A stretch of 6,287 nucleotides of DNA from an uncultured Blastococcus sp. (lineage in GTDB: Bacteria; Actinomycetota; Actinomycetes; Mycobacteriales; Antricoccaceae): positions 1-6,287 of the forward strand of contig CAMIGT010000089.1 in NCBI GenBank assembly GCA_946221975.1, read 5' to 3'. The translations under genes and the position numbers were made by a program. Below, piece after piece: positions 1 to 5,390 of this stretch (position 1 is its first letter; each line of letters opens with the position of its first letter). The notes beneath the pieces were generated by a model. The model was not told where the DNA came from, made no database searches, and was given only the letters and a program-made list of their open reading frames with translations.

Positions 1-510
1 TTCCGGGCCGATGCCGAGTTCATGATCTGGACGCACGCCCCGTCCACCGACGACCTGCAGCGGCTGTACGCGCGTCTTCGCCAGAGCGCGCTCGGAGCCC
101 ACTTGCAGCCGGTCTGGTCGCAGGTCGCGCTGCACCGTCCCGCGGAGTTCAACCGCAGCCACCTGCCGGCCTTCCTGGCCGACGAGCAGTCGCGCGACTA
201 CATCTGCGTCTACCCGTTCGTGCGCTCCTACGAGTGGTACCTGCTGCCGGACGAGGAACGCCGCGACATGCTGCGCGAGCACGGCCAGATGGCCCGTCCG
301 TTCGAAGGCGTGCGCGCCAACACCGTGTCCTCGTTCGCGCTCGGCGACTACGAGTGGATCCTGGCCTTCGAGAGCGACGAGCTCGACAAGATCGTCGACC
401 TCATGCGGGAGCTGCGGGCCTCCGGCGCGCGGCGACACGTGCGCGAGGAGACGCCGTTCTACACCGGCCGCCAGGTCACCCCCGAGCAGCTGCTCGAGCG
501 ACTGCCATAG
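1..510 (+). CDS. chdC: Coproheme decarboxylase ChdC (HemQ), 3' part
   Basis: This is the C-terminal 169 codons of a chlorite-dismutase-family protein; the start lies before the window and the stop is TAG at 508-510. ChdC oxidatively decarboxylates coproheme III to heme b, using peroxide, in the coproporphyrin-dependent pathway of actinobacteria and Firmicutes; it acts in the cytoplasm. What I see: the family block [13 protein letters not shown], whose first Tyr (codon 211-213) fits the catalytic tyrosine; a His in REHGQ (280-282) fits the proximal heme ligand; and a His in NRSHLP (160-162) fits the distal base special to actinobacterial ChdC. Their spacing (17 and 23 residues) equals that of His118, Tyr135 and His158 of the Corynebacterium diphtheriae enzyme as I recall it. 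So this should be an active decarboxylase, not a chlorite dismutase. The gene converges on msrB; from memory the two are also near neighbours in mycobacteria. The promoter is not in view. Confidence 0.95.
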   Translation, partial: FRADAEFMIWTHAPSTDDLQRLYARLRQSALGAHLQPVWSQVALHRPAEFNRSHLPAFLADEQSRDYICVYPFVRSYEWYLLPDEERRDMLREHGQMARPFEGVRANTVSSFALGDYEWILAFESDELDKIVDLMRELRASGARRHVREETPFYTGRQVTPEQLLERLP

Positions 511-537
511 CGCCGTACTCCGCGCCCGGACCCCGAG

Positions 538-546
538 TTATCCACA
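538..546 (+). other. DnaA-box-like 9-mer
   Basis: The 9-mer TTATCCACA is identical to the classical E. coli R-type DnaA box (TTATNCACA) and one base from the TTGTCCACA favoured in GC-rich actinobacteria. It sits in the gap between the convergent genes chdC and msrB, just before a large palindrome. I see only this one clear copy in the window, so this is not an origin. It could be a DnaA-titration or regulatory site, or chance; binding is not shown. Confidence 0.35.
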
Positions 547-555
547 ACCGCCGCG

Positions 556-614
556 ACCTGCGGCACGTTTGCTTGGGCTACCAGGCCTCGAGGCCGCGCA
601 AACCTGCCGCAGGT
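556..614. repeat. Nested palindrome, possible bidirectional terminator or REP-like element
   Basis: The arm at 556-572 and the arm at 598-614 are inverted repeats of 17 bases with a single C-C mismatch (566 against 604). The 25-base loop between them contains a second, perfect 12-base palindrome, GGCCTCGAGGCC (584-595). Each outer arm also begins or ends with its own near-palindrome of the form ACCTGC-N-GCAGGT: perfect at 602-614, one mismatch at 556-568. The element lies between the stops of two convergent genes, ending 2 bases from the msrB stop, so a role in ending or protecting both transcripts is plausible. There is no T-run on either side, so it is not a classical Rho-independent terminator. 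Confidence 0.6.
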
Positions 615-616
615 GG

Positions 617-1039
617 TTATGAGGAGGCGGGCTCGAGGTTCAGCGAGACGCTGTTGATGCAGTAGCGGTCGTCGGTCGGCGTCGGGTAGCCCTCGCCGTG
701 GAAGACGTGGCCGAGGTGGCTGTGGCAGTTTGCGCAGATCACCTCGACGCGGCGCATCCCGAGCGTGTTGTCCTCCTTCAGGATGACCGCGTCGGAGTCG
801 GTCGGGGCGTAGAAGCTCGGCCACCCGCAGTGGCTCTCGAACTTCGTCTCCGATCGGAAGAGCTCGGCATCGCAGGCGCGGCAGCGGTAGACGCCGACGG
901 TCTTGGTGTCGGTGTACTCACCGGTGAACGGCCGCTCCGTCGCCGCCTGGCGCAGTACGGCGTACTCCTCGGGGCTGAGCTGCTCGCGCCACTGTTCGTC
1001 GGTCTTGGTGACGGCGGGCTGCTGGCTGTCGGTAGTCAT
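617..1039 (-). CDS. msrB: Peptide-methionine (R)-S-oxide reductase MsrB
   Basis: A 140-residue, full-length MsrB that reduces the R epimer of methionine sulfoxide in oxidised proteins, with thioredoxin as the usual reductant. What I see: the N-terminal stretch typical of the family (DEQWREQLSPEEYAVLRQ); the zinc ligands Cys53/Cys56 (CRAC) and Cys102/Cys105 (CANC); the GWPSF substrate motif at 72-76; the block HLGHVF; and the catalytic Cys127 in RYCINSVSL. Cys71 directly precedes GWPSF, 56 residues before Cys127, the same spacing as the recycling and catalytic cysteines of Neisseria MsrB, so a disulfide-recycling enzyme is expected. The start is ATG at 1039 with TAA at 617. No ribosome site is visible upstream; a TACCGT hexamer ends 7 bases before the ATG, which suggests a leaderless message. 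It diverges from the primase-polymerase gene (39-base gap) and converges with chdC. Confidence 0.96.
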   Translation of the reverse strand: MTTDSQQPAVTKTDEQWREQLSPEEYAVLRQAATERPFTGEYTDTKTVGVYRCRACDAELFRSETKFESHCGWPSFYAPTDSDAVILKEDNTLGMRRVEVICANCHSHLGHVFHGEGYPTPTDDRYCINSVSLNLEPASS

Positions 1040-1045
1040 AAGGAC

Positions 1046-1051
1046 ACGGTA
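1046..1051 (-). promoter_or_regulatory. Candidate -10 hexamer of a leaderless msrB promoter
   Basis: Read on the minus strand this is TACCGT, fitting the actinobacterial -10 consensus TAnnnT. Six bases (GTCCTT) separate it from the msrB ATG, so the A of the ATG falls at the expected transcription start. No purine-rich ribosome site lies in that spacer. No -35 element is convincing. Placement and sequence are seen; use as a promoter is inferred. Confidence 0.45.
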
Positions 1052-1066
1052 CGACGATCTCGCCGC

Positions 1067-1072
1067 TACGGT
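1067..1072 (+). promoter_or_regulatory. Candidate -10 hexamer of a leaderless primase-polymerase promoter
   Basis: TACGGT fits TAnnnT and ends six bases (GAGTCC) before the ATG at 1079, so transcription would begin on the start codon. The only purine stretch, GGTGAG, is too close to the ATG to be a normal ribosome site. The hexamer mirrors the msrB one, with 15 bases between the two, so two bound polymerases would collide. Seen: sequence and spacing. Inferred: promoter activity. Confidence 0.45.
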
Positions 1073-1078
1073 GAGTCC

Positions 1079-2161
1079 ATGGCGACTCCACCCGTGTTCT
1101 TAGACGTCGACGGTGAGCAGGTCAAGATCAGCAGTCCGGACCGCGTGTGCTTCCCCGAGCGCGACATCACCAAGCTGCAGGTCGCCGAGTACTACCTCGC
1201 GGTCGGAGACGGCATCCTGCGCGCCGTACGTGACCGCCCGACCGCGCTGGAGCGCTGGCCGAAGGGCGTGATCCCGCTCGATCCCGACAAGCCGGTCAGC
1301 CCCGCCAACGGTGACTACTTCTACCAGAAGCACGTGCCGAAGAAGGGGGTGCCGGAGTACGTCGCCACGGCGCGGATCACGTTTCCGAGCGGGCGAGAGG
1401 GCACGGAGATCTGCCCGGACAACCTCGCCTCGGTGATGTGGGCGGTCAACATGAACACCGTGACGTTCCACCCGTGGCCGGTGACCCGCGGGGACGTCGA
1501 CCAGCCCGACCAGCTGCGCATCGACCTGGACCCGCAGCCGGGCACCGACTTCGGCGACGCGGTCGCGGCCAGCGCCGTACTCCGCGAGGTGCTCGATCGC
1601 TTCGGCCTGCAGGGCTTCCCGAAGACCAGCGGCGGGCGCGGGCTGCACGTCTACGTGCCGATCGAGGCGCGCTGGGAGTTCCTCGACGCGCGACACGCGC
1701 TCATCGCTCTCGGCCGCGAGGTGGCACGCGAGGCGCCGGACCTCGTGACAATGGCATGGTGGAAGGAGGAGCGCGGCGAGCGGGTCTTCATCGACTACAA
1801 CCAGATGGCGCGCGACCGCTCGATCGCGTCGGCGTACTCGGTGCGCGCCAACGCCCGCGCCACGGTCTCGGCACCGCTGCGCTGGGACGAGGTCGGCGAC
1901 GTGCAGCCGGAGGACTTCGACGTACTCAGCATGCCGTCGCGCTTCGCCGACGTCGGTGACGTGGCCAGCGAGCTGTACGCCGCCACGCCCGGCGACATCA
2001 GCGGCCTGCTGGAGCAGTTCGAGCGCGACAAGACCGACCGCGGCGAAGGCGAGCTGCCCTATCCGCCGGACTACCCGAAGATGCCCGGCGAGCCGCCGCG
2101 GGTGCAACCGAGCAAGAAGGTCGCCGAGCACTGGGACGACGACGGCAACCGGATCGAGTAG
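1079..2161 (+). CDS. Stand-alone LigD-type primase-polymerase (Prim-PolC/PolD family)
   Basis: A 360-residue archaeo-eukaryotic-primase-fold polymerase equivalent to the Pol domain of LigD but without ligase or phosphoesterase domains. The family fills short gaps, preferring ribonucleotides, in end-joining and excision repair. What I see: motif I D149-L-D151 in RIDLDPQPG (two metal-binding acids), motif II SGGRGLHVY at 184-192 with His190, and motif III Asp239 in VFIDYNQ. Asp151 to Asp239 is 88 residues, as between D139 and D227 of the M. tuberculosis LigD polymerase as I recall. The conserved YFYQKHVPK block is at 80-88. The length fits the mycobacterial stand-alone proteins (about 350). ATG1079 is chosen because the family N-terminus begins here; the frame stays open upstream only through msrB antisense. 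Codon 8 is TTA, rare in such DNA, though ligC and asp23-1 also hold one. It ends 5 bases from the ligC stop; LigC is its known partner in mycobacteria. Confidence 0.93.
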   Translation: MATPPVFLDVDGEQVKISSPDRVCFPERDITKLQVAEYYLAVGDGILRAVRDRPTALERWPKGVIPLDPDKPVSPANGDYFYQKHVPKKGVPEYVATARITFPSGREGTEICPDNLASVMWAVNMNTVTFHPWPVTRGDVDQPDQLRIDLDPQPGTDFGDAVAASAVLREVLDRFGLQGFPKTSGGRGLHVYVPIEARWEFLDARHALIALGREVAREAPDLVTMAWWKEERGERVFIDYNQMARDRSIASAYSVRANARATVSAPLRWDEVGDVQPEDFDVLSMPSRFADVGDVASELYAATPGDISGLLEQFERDKTDRGEGELPYPPDYPKMPGEPPRVQPSKKVAEHWDDDGNRIE

Positions 2162-2166
2162 CCCGC

Positions 2167-3249
2167 TCAGGTGGTCGGCGAGTAGGCGAGTACGCCGCTG
2201 AACGGGAACGCCTCGGGCCGCTCGATCTGCTCAAGCGTGCACGAGCGCGGGTCGCGGTCGGGCCGGAACCGGCGGAACTTGCCGAGGTGGCGCAGCCGCG
2301 GACCCTGGAACTGGTCGTAGCCGATCTCGACCACGAGCTCGGGGCGCACCGCCTCCCAGCTCATGTCCTTGCCCGCGTTCCAGCGGTTCAGGTTGCCTGG
2401 CTTGCGCTCGCCATCCATCGCTTCTTTCCAGCCACCCCAGGGATGTTCGGCGAGCGACTCGACGCGGTACGGCGCCAGCTCCTCCACGAGCTCCGCGCGA
2501 CGCTTCATCGAGAACGCCGACGTAGCGCCGATGTAGTGCAGCGCGCCGGCGTCGTCGTACAGCCCGAGCATCAGCGAGCCGACGATGCCGCCGGACTTGT
2601 GCCAGCGGAACCCGGCGATCACCGCGTCGAGATCGCGCTCATGCTTGAGCTTTGCGTAGATTCGCGCGCCCGGCTCGTACGTCGAGTCGAGCGGCTTGGC
2701 GATGAGCCCGTCGAGCCCGGCGCCCTCGAACTCCACGAACCACTGCATCGCCAGCTCGGCACTTGTCGTCTCGGGCGTGAGGTAGAGCGGCGGGCGCAGC
2801 TGGTCGAAGTCGGCGCGCAACATCTCCCGGCGCTCGGCCAGCGGCCGGTCCATCAGCGACTCATCTGCCAGGGCGACGAGATCGAAGAAGAGCAGCGAGG
2901 CCGGGGTCTTCTCGGCGAGCATCTGCACCCGTGAGTCGGCCGGGTGGATGCGCTGCTGCAGGGCGTCGAAGTCTAACCGCCCGTCGGTCTCGACCACGAT
3001 CTCGCCGTCGAGCACGCAGCGCTGAGGCAGCTGCGCGCGCAGCTGCTCGACGAGTTCGGGGAAGTAGCGGGTCAGCGGCTGCGAGGCGCGGCTGCCGATC
3101 TCGATGTCGTCGCCGTCCTTGAAGACGATGGCGCGGAAGCCGTCCCACTTCGGCTCGTAGATCCAGCCATCACCGGCCGGCAGCGACTTCGCCGGCTTGG
3201 CCAGGGTCGGCGCGAGGGGATGGGTGACCGGCAGCGGCATGGCGCTCAC
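2167..3249 (-). CDS. ligC: ATP-dependent DNA ligase LigC
   Basis: A 360-residue ATP-dependent DNA ligase with a nucleotidyltransferase domain and an OB fold, the size of mycobacterial LigC (about 358). It seals nicks through an enzyme-AMP intermediate and serves as a repair ligase beside the replicative NAD-dependent LigA. What I see: motif I EPKWDGFR with AMP-accepting Lys34; the GSR of motif Ia at 52-54; motif III LDGEIV (Asp81, Glu83); motif IIIa FFDLVAL at 121-127; motif IV DGLIAK at 180-185; motif V with Lys200 and Lys202; and a basic C-terminal element RFRPDRDP at 327-334. There is no polymerase or phosphoesterase domain. The start is probably GTG 3249, whose GTGA overlaps the stop of the AmaP-type gene; ATG 3240, three codons inside, is the alternative. 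So ligC appears to be the coupled last gene of the Asp23 operon, and it also meets the primase-polymerase gene tail to tail. Confidence 0.95.
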   Translation of the reverse strand: MSAMPLPVTHPLAPTLAKPAKSLPAGDGWIYEPKWDGFRAIVFKDGDDIEIGSRASQPLTRYFPELVEQLRAQLPQRCVLDGEIVVETDGRLDFDALQQRIHPADSRVQMLAEKTPASLLFFDLVALADESLMDRPLAERREMLRADFDQLRPPLYLTPETTSAELAMQWFVEFEGAGLDGLIAKPLDSTYEPGARIYAKLKHERDLDAVIAGFRWHKSGGIVGSLMLGLYDDAGALHYIGATSAFSMKRRAELVEELAPYRVESLAEHPWGGWKEAMDGERKPGNLNRWNAGKDMSWEAVRPELVVEIGYDQFQGPRLRHLGKFRRFRPDRDPRSCTLEQIERPEAFPFSGVLAYSPTT

Positions 3250-3833
3250 TGCAGCCGCGACATCGCGGCCTCGGCGGCCTCGACGGTGATCGTCGTGCGG
3301 ATCGACTTCGGGTTGGGCTCATCGAGGGTGACCGCGAGATGCGGCAGCACTGTGCCGGTCACCCGGGCGATCGCGCGGGCCACGTCGTACGGCGGACCGA
3401 CCGATAGCGTGAGGGCGACGAGTACGACGTCGTCCTCGACGCTGACCTTGGCGCGCGCCCGGCGGATCTCGTCGTACTGGGTGGCATCGTGCTCGATGCA
3501 GTCTTCGAGATGACTGACCGAGACCGACAGGGCGCCGTGCGGTGTGCGGCCGAGCTCGAGTCGCTCGGAACCGCGAGTGCGCAGCTGGGCGGAGATCCAC
3601 CACACGGACAGGCCGATGACCACCAGCCCGACCACCCCGACGGTCGGCCACAGCCAGTCACCGTTGGCGGCGTACCACTGCGCCGTTGGGCTGGATACCA
3701 CCGGTGAGGAGGCCCGGGCACTGCCGAGCGCGCCCGAGCTGTGCAGCACGATCACGATGCCCGCGGCGACGACGAGAATACCGATCACGGCGAGCATTGC
3801 GCGGTTGATGCGGTCGACCAGCGGCGGCTTCAT
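3246..3833 (-). CDS. AmaP-type membrane anchor of the Asp23 system
   Basis: A 195-residue membrane protein with two predicted helices (about 13-31 and 61-82), joined by a short loop presumed outside that carries QWY at 52-54, and a soluble, presumably cytoplasmic C-terminal domain (about 85-195). The layout matches the Asp23 membrane anchor AmaP (S. aureus), whose soluble part binds Asp23 proteins. The C-terminal region has the alternating pattern seen in Asp23-like folds (a GALSVSVS strand, then strands at about 127-142). ATG 3833 is chosen because its ATGA overlaps the stop of the preceding gene and it begins directly before helix 1; the frame stays open further upstream, but only inside that gene. 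Helix layout and the QWY motif are shared with the next membrane protein upstream, so the two look like an old tandem duplication. The family name is inferred from architecture and context, not from a search. Confidence 0.75.
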   Translation of the reverse strand: MKPPLVDRINRAMLAVIGILVVAAGIVIVLHSSGALGSARASSPVVSSPTAQWYAANGDWLWPTVGVVGLVVIGLSVWWISAQLRTRGSERLELGRTPHGALSVSVSHLEDCIEHDATQYDEIRRARAKVSVEDDVVLVALTLSVGPPYDVARAIARVTGTVLPHLAVTLDEPNPKSIRTTITVEAAEAAMSRLQ

Positions 3834-4432
3834 CGGCGCTCCGAACTCTGTGGTGCCATCGCGGTGCGGGCGGATGAGTCGGCGGTGACGACGCTCGATC
3901 CGCGATCCGAGGAGATCTCCACCTGCAGGTTCGGCAGCTGGGTCCACGGAATCTGCTTGAGCGCGTGGGCCAGCGTGCGCTCAAGCTCGCGGGAGATGGT
4001 GTCCGGATGGGCAAGCGGGGCCTGCGCGGTGATCCGGGCGGTGCCGGCGTTGACCTCCGCAGAGGCCGACGCGATCCCCGGGACCGCCTCCGCCTGCCGG
4101 CGCAGGATCTGAGCGACGGTGCGCGGCGCGATGCGGACCTCGACACCATCTTTGGGGGCGCGCAGCCAGATCATTCGCGGGCGAGACAGCAGGGCGACCA
4201 GCAGCAACAACACCCCGATGACGACGGCCGCGACCCCGACCAGCAGCACATCCGGATCGTCCCAGGCGGTGGTGCGCAACGCGTCGTACCACTGCCCGGT
4301 CGGCACGATGAACTCATCTCCGCCGACGAGTCCGGCGACGATCTGTCCCACGCCCAGCACCAGGGCGGCGACGAGGACGAGCCCGACGAGCGCACTCGTC
4401 GCGCGCAGCAGGATCCGCTGGCCGGTGCTCAT
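3830..4432 (-). CDS. DUF6286-type two-helix membrane protein of the Asp23 operon
   Basis: A 200-residue protein with an N-terminal membrane hairpin (helices about 11-36 and 62-82), a loop with TGQWY at 45-49, and a soluble tail. The tail holds a block of the type VPGIASASAEV (about 116-126), as in actinobacterial DUF6286 proteins that accompany Asp23/Gls24 genes, and ends in a polar Ser/Arg-rich stretch. The biochemical role is unknown; a membrane anchor or scaffold for the Asp23 proteins is likely by context. ATG 4432 is chosen because a good ribosome site, GGAG, lies 5 bases upstream (complement of 4438-4441) and the membrane helix follows at once; the longer open frame upstream runs inside asp23-3. 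This is the only junction between recognised genes with its own clear ribosome site and a 13-base gap, so translation may restart here. It overlaps the AmaP-type gene by ATGA. Confidence 0.75.
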   Translation of the reverse strand: MSTGQRILLRATSALVGLVLVAALVLGVGQIVAGLVGGDEFIVPTGQWYDALRTTAWDDPDVLLVGVAAVVIGVLLLLVALLSRPRMIWLRAPKDGVEVRIAPRTVAQILRRQAEAVPGIASASAEVNAGTARITAQAPLAHPDTISRELERTLAHALKQIPWTQLPNLQVEISSDRGSSVVTADSSARTAMAPQSSERR

Positions 4433-4445
4433 CGCTTCTCCGGCT

Positions 4446-4829
4446 TCATCGCACGCGGCTTCGGCGCATCGTGTGGACGGGGACGGCCTCGACATCGACC
4501 GCGACCACATCCATGCCGCACAGCCGCTGGACGTCGGAGGAAACCTGGCGGCGGACCTCAATCGCGGTGGTGCCGACCGGTCGGGCGTAGCTCATCCCGA
4601 CGGTCACGGTCAGGTGCGCGTGACGGCCACTGACGTCCGCGCGAGCCCGTGGGGCGGGCGCGCTTACCTCCGGCGGTGCGGTGCGCGGGGTTACCGTGCC
4701 GGGCACGCTGGCAGAGGCGTAGCTGGCGATCCGTTCGACGACGTGCGGCGAGACCCGCGTCAGTCCCCGGCTCGCAGGATCGCTCGGGACCGGTTCGCCG
4801 GTCGCCGAGCTCATCGCCGGAGCGGTCAT
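4446..4829 (-). CDS. Asp23/Gls24 family protein 3
   Basis: A 127-residue soluble protein of the Asp23/Gls24 (alkaline shock) family. What I see: the family start VSPHVVERIASYASASVPG at 26-44, then a Pro/Ala-rich insert (about 47-64), the strand pair HAHLTVTVGMSYARPV, and the helix-strand end IEVRRQVSSDVQRLCGMDVVAVDVEAVPV, which fits the family pattern of a helix followed by tG-v-Vn-V. The tail MRRSRVR is basic. Asp23 proteins are held at the membrane by AmaP and are linked to envelope stress; the molecular activity is unknown. ATG 4829 overlaps the stop of the DUF2273-type gene by ATGA and is preferred over Met6 (4814). It is divergent from the other two Asp23-type proteins of this operon, so it is not a recent copy. 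Confidence 0.85.
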   Translation of the reverse strand: MTAPAMSSATGEPVPSDPASRGLTRVSPHVVERIASYASASVPGTVTPRTAPPEVSAPAPRARADVSGRHAHLTVTVGMSYARPVGTTAIEVRRQVSSDVQRLCGMDVVAVDVEAVPVHTMRRSRVR

Positions 4830-5011
4830 GAACGGTCGCGTCCCTTACGGGCGTTCACCGAGCTCAGGTCCACCTCTCCGTCGACCACCTTGCCGACGAT
4901 CAGGCCGATGGCGCCCAGTGCGGCGACCAGCAGGAAGCCGGGGAAGCCGCCGACGATCGCGGCAAGGCCCATGCCCATGCCTGCGATCAGGCCGATCTGT
5001 GCTGAGGTCAT
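4826..5011 (-). CDS. Small DUF2273-type membrane protein
   Basis: A 61-residue protein that is nearly all membrane hairpin: two glycine-rich helices (about 6-22 and 24-40) joined by a GFPG turn, then GKVVDGEVDL (40-49) and a charged tail KGRDR. Length, the Gly pattern and the G-K-x-x-D-G-E end match the DUF2273 small membrane proteins encoded beside asp23 and amaP in Firmicutes. The function is unknown; a partner of the Asp23-AmaP assembly is the usual view. The start ATG 5011 has a strong ribosome site (GGGAGGA, with GGAGG ending 5 bases before the ATG) and also overlaps the stop of asp23-2 by ATGA. The end overlaps asp23-3 in the same way. Such a short gene is easily missed, but the strong ribosome site and both junctions support it. 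Confidence 0.82.
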   Translation of the reverse strand: MTSAQIGLIAGMGMGLAAIVGGFPGFLLVAALGAIGLIVGKVVDGEVDLSSVNARKGRDRS

Positions 5012-5331
5012 GATGTCCTCCCAGGGGATGGCTGGCCGGCGTCGGACGTCACGTCGCCCGGCTCGACGAGGTCTTCGATATGCACGCGGACTGCTCCAGC
5101 GTAGTCACCCGTGGCGGCGAGTACGGCGGCCCGCACCTGCACACCCAGCGCCTGCAGGTCCACGCCCGGGTACGACGTGACGTGGACATCGATGGCATCT
5201 GGGGCAATGCGCACGCCCCAGATACGCCCGTCGGCGGTGAAGGTCGACGCCGTACCGTACCGGCCGGCGTGCATCCCGCCGACGCCCGGAACCGCCCGCA
5301 CCGCCCGCTCGATCGCGACCGCGTCGCTCAT
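5008..5331 (-). CDS. Short Asp23-like protein 2
   Basis: A 107-residue soluble protein that resembles the short second Asp23/Gls24-like protein of actinobacterial clusters. What I see: AIERAVRAVPGVGGMHAGRYG at the start (VPGV at about residue 14), a Thr-rich strand, GRIWGVRIAPDAIDVHV, a central helix LQALGVQVRAAVLAA, and the closing strand AVRVHIEDL, followed by a polar tail. It lacks the long helical N-terminus of asp23-1. ATG 5331 is chosen because the recognisable domain begins here and because it overlaps, as ATGA, the stop of a 20-codon ORF that leads back to asp23-1. No good ribosome site precedes it, which fits start by coupling. Its own stop overlaps the DUF2273-type start. Family assignment is by pattern and context. 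Confidence 0.72.
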   Translation of the reverse strand: MSDAVAIERAVRAVPGVGGMHAGRYGTASTFTADGRIWGVRIAPDAIDVHVTSYPGVDLQALGVQVRAAVLAATGDYAGAVRVHIEDLVEPGDVTSDAGQPSPGRTS

Positions 5332-5390
5332 GCTCGATCGCCGCTGTGGTCGGGGTGCCTGCGATGCTCGCGAACCCGTCGATCGCTCAT
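5328..5390 (-). CDS. Possible 20-codon coupling ORF
   Basis: Between asp23-1 and asp23-2 there is a 20-codon frame that begins with an ATG overlapping the asp23-1 stop (ATGA, 5387-5390) and ends with a TGA overlapping the asp23-2 ATG (ATGA, 5328-5331). It thus closes the only long gap (55 bases) in an operon otherwise joined by 4-base overlaps. The peptide starts MSDRRVREHRRH and is rich in Arg and His; I recognise no family. Only about 13 of its 20 codons end in G or C, below the neighbouring genes, and no ribosome site is seen. It may act only as a bridge that carries ribosomes to asp23-2, or be chance. Confidence 0.35.
   Translation of the reverse strand: MSDRRVREHRRHPDHSGDRA

Noticed and set aside
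1..510. Reading the first gene as a chlorite dismutase that detoxifies chlorite.
   Set aside because: The Tyr and His residues typical of actinobacterial coproheme decarboxylases are present at the right spacing.
509..524. A 16-base exact repeat (AGCGCCGTACTCCGCG) also found at 1571-1586 inside the primase-polymerase gene.
   Set aside because: One copy is plain coding sequence in frame with the polymerase, and the motif CCGTAC is common in this DNA; nothing else flanks the copies, so chance or codon bias explains it.
698..1078. Upstream extension of the primase-polymerase frame by 127 codons.
   Set aside because: It runs antisense to msrB, which has all zinc and catalytic cysteines; the family N-terminus begins at ATG 1079.
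1100..2131. Long open frame on the minus strand opposite the primase-polymerase (343 codons).
   Set aside because: It is the antisense shadow of a strongly coding GC-rich gene; the product is Arg/Ala/Val/His-rich with no recognisable domain, while the plus strand carries all the polymerase motifs.
4119..5180. Long open frame on the plus strand (353 codons) across the Asp23 operon.
   Set aside because: It crosses several well-supported minus-strand genes and gives low-complexity Ser/Arg/Pro sequence, as expected for an out-of-frame reading of GC-rich DNA.
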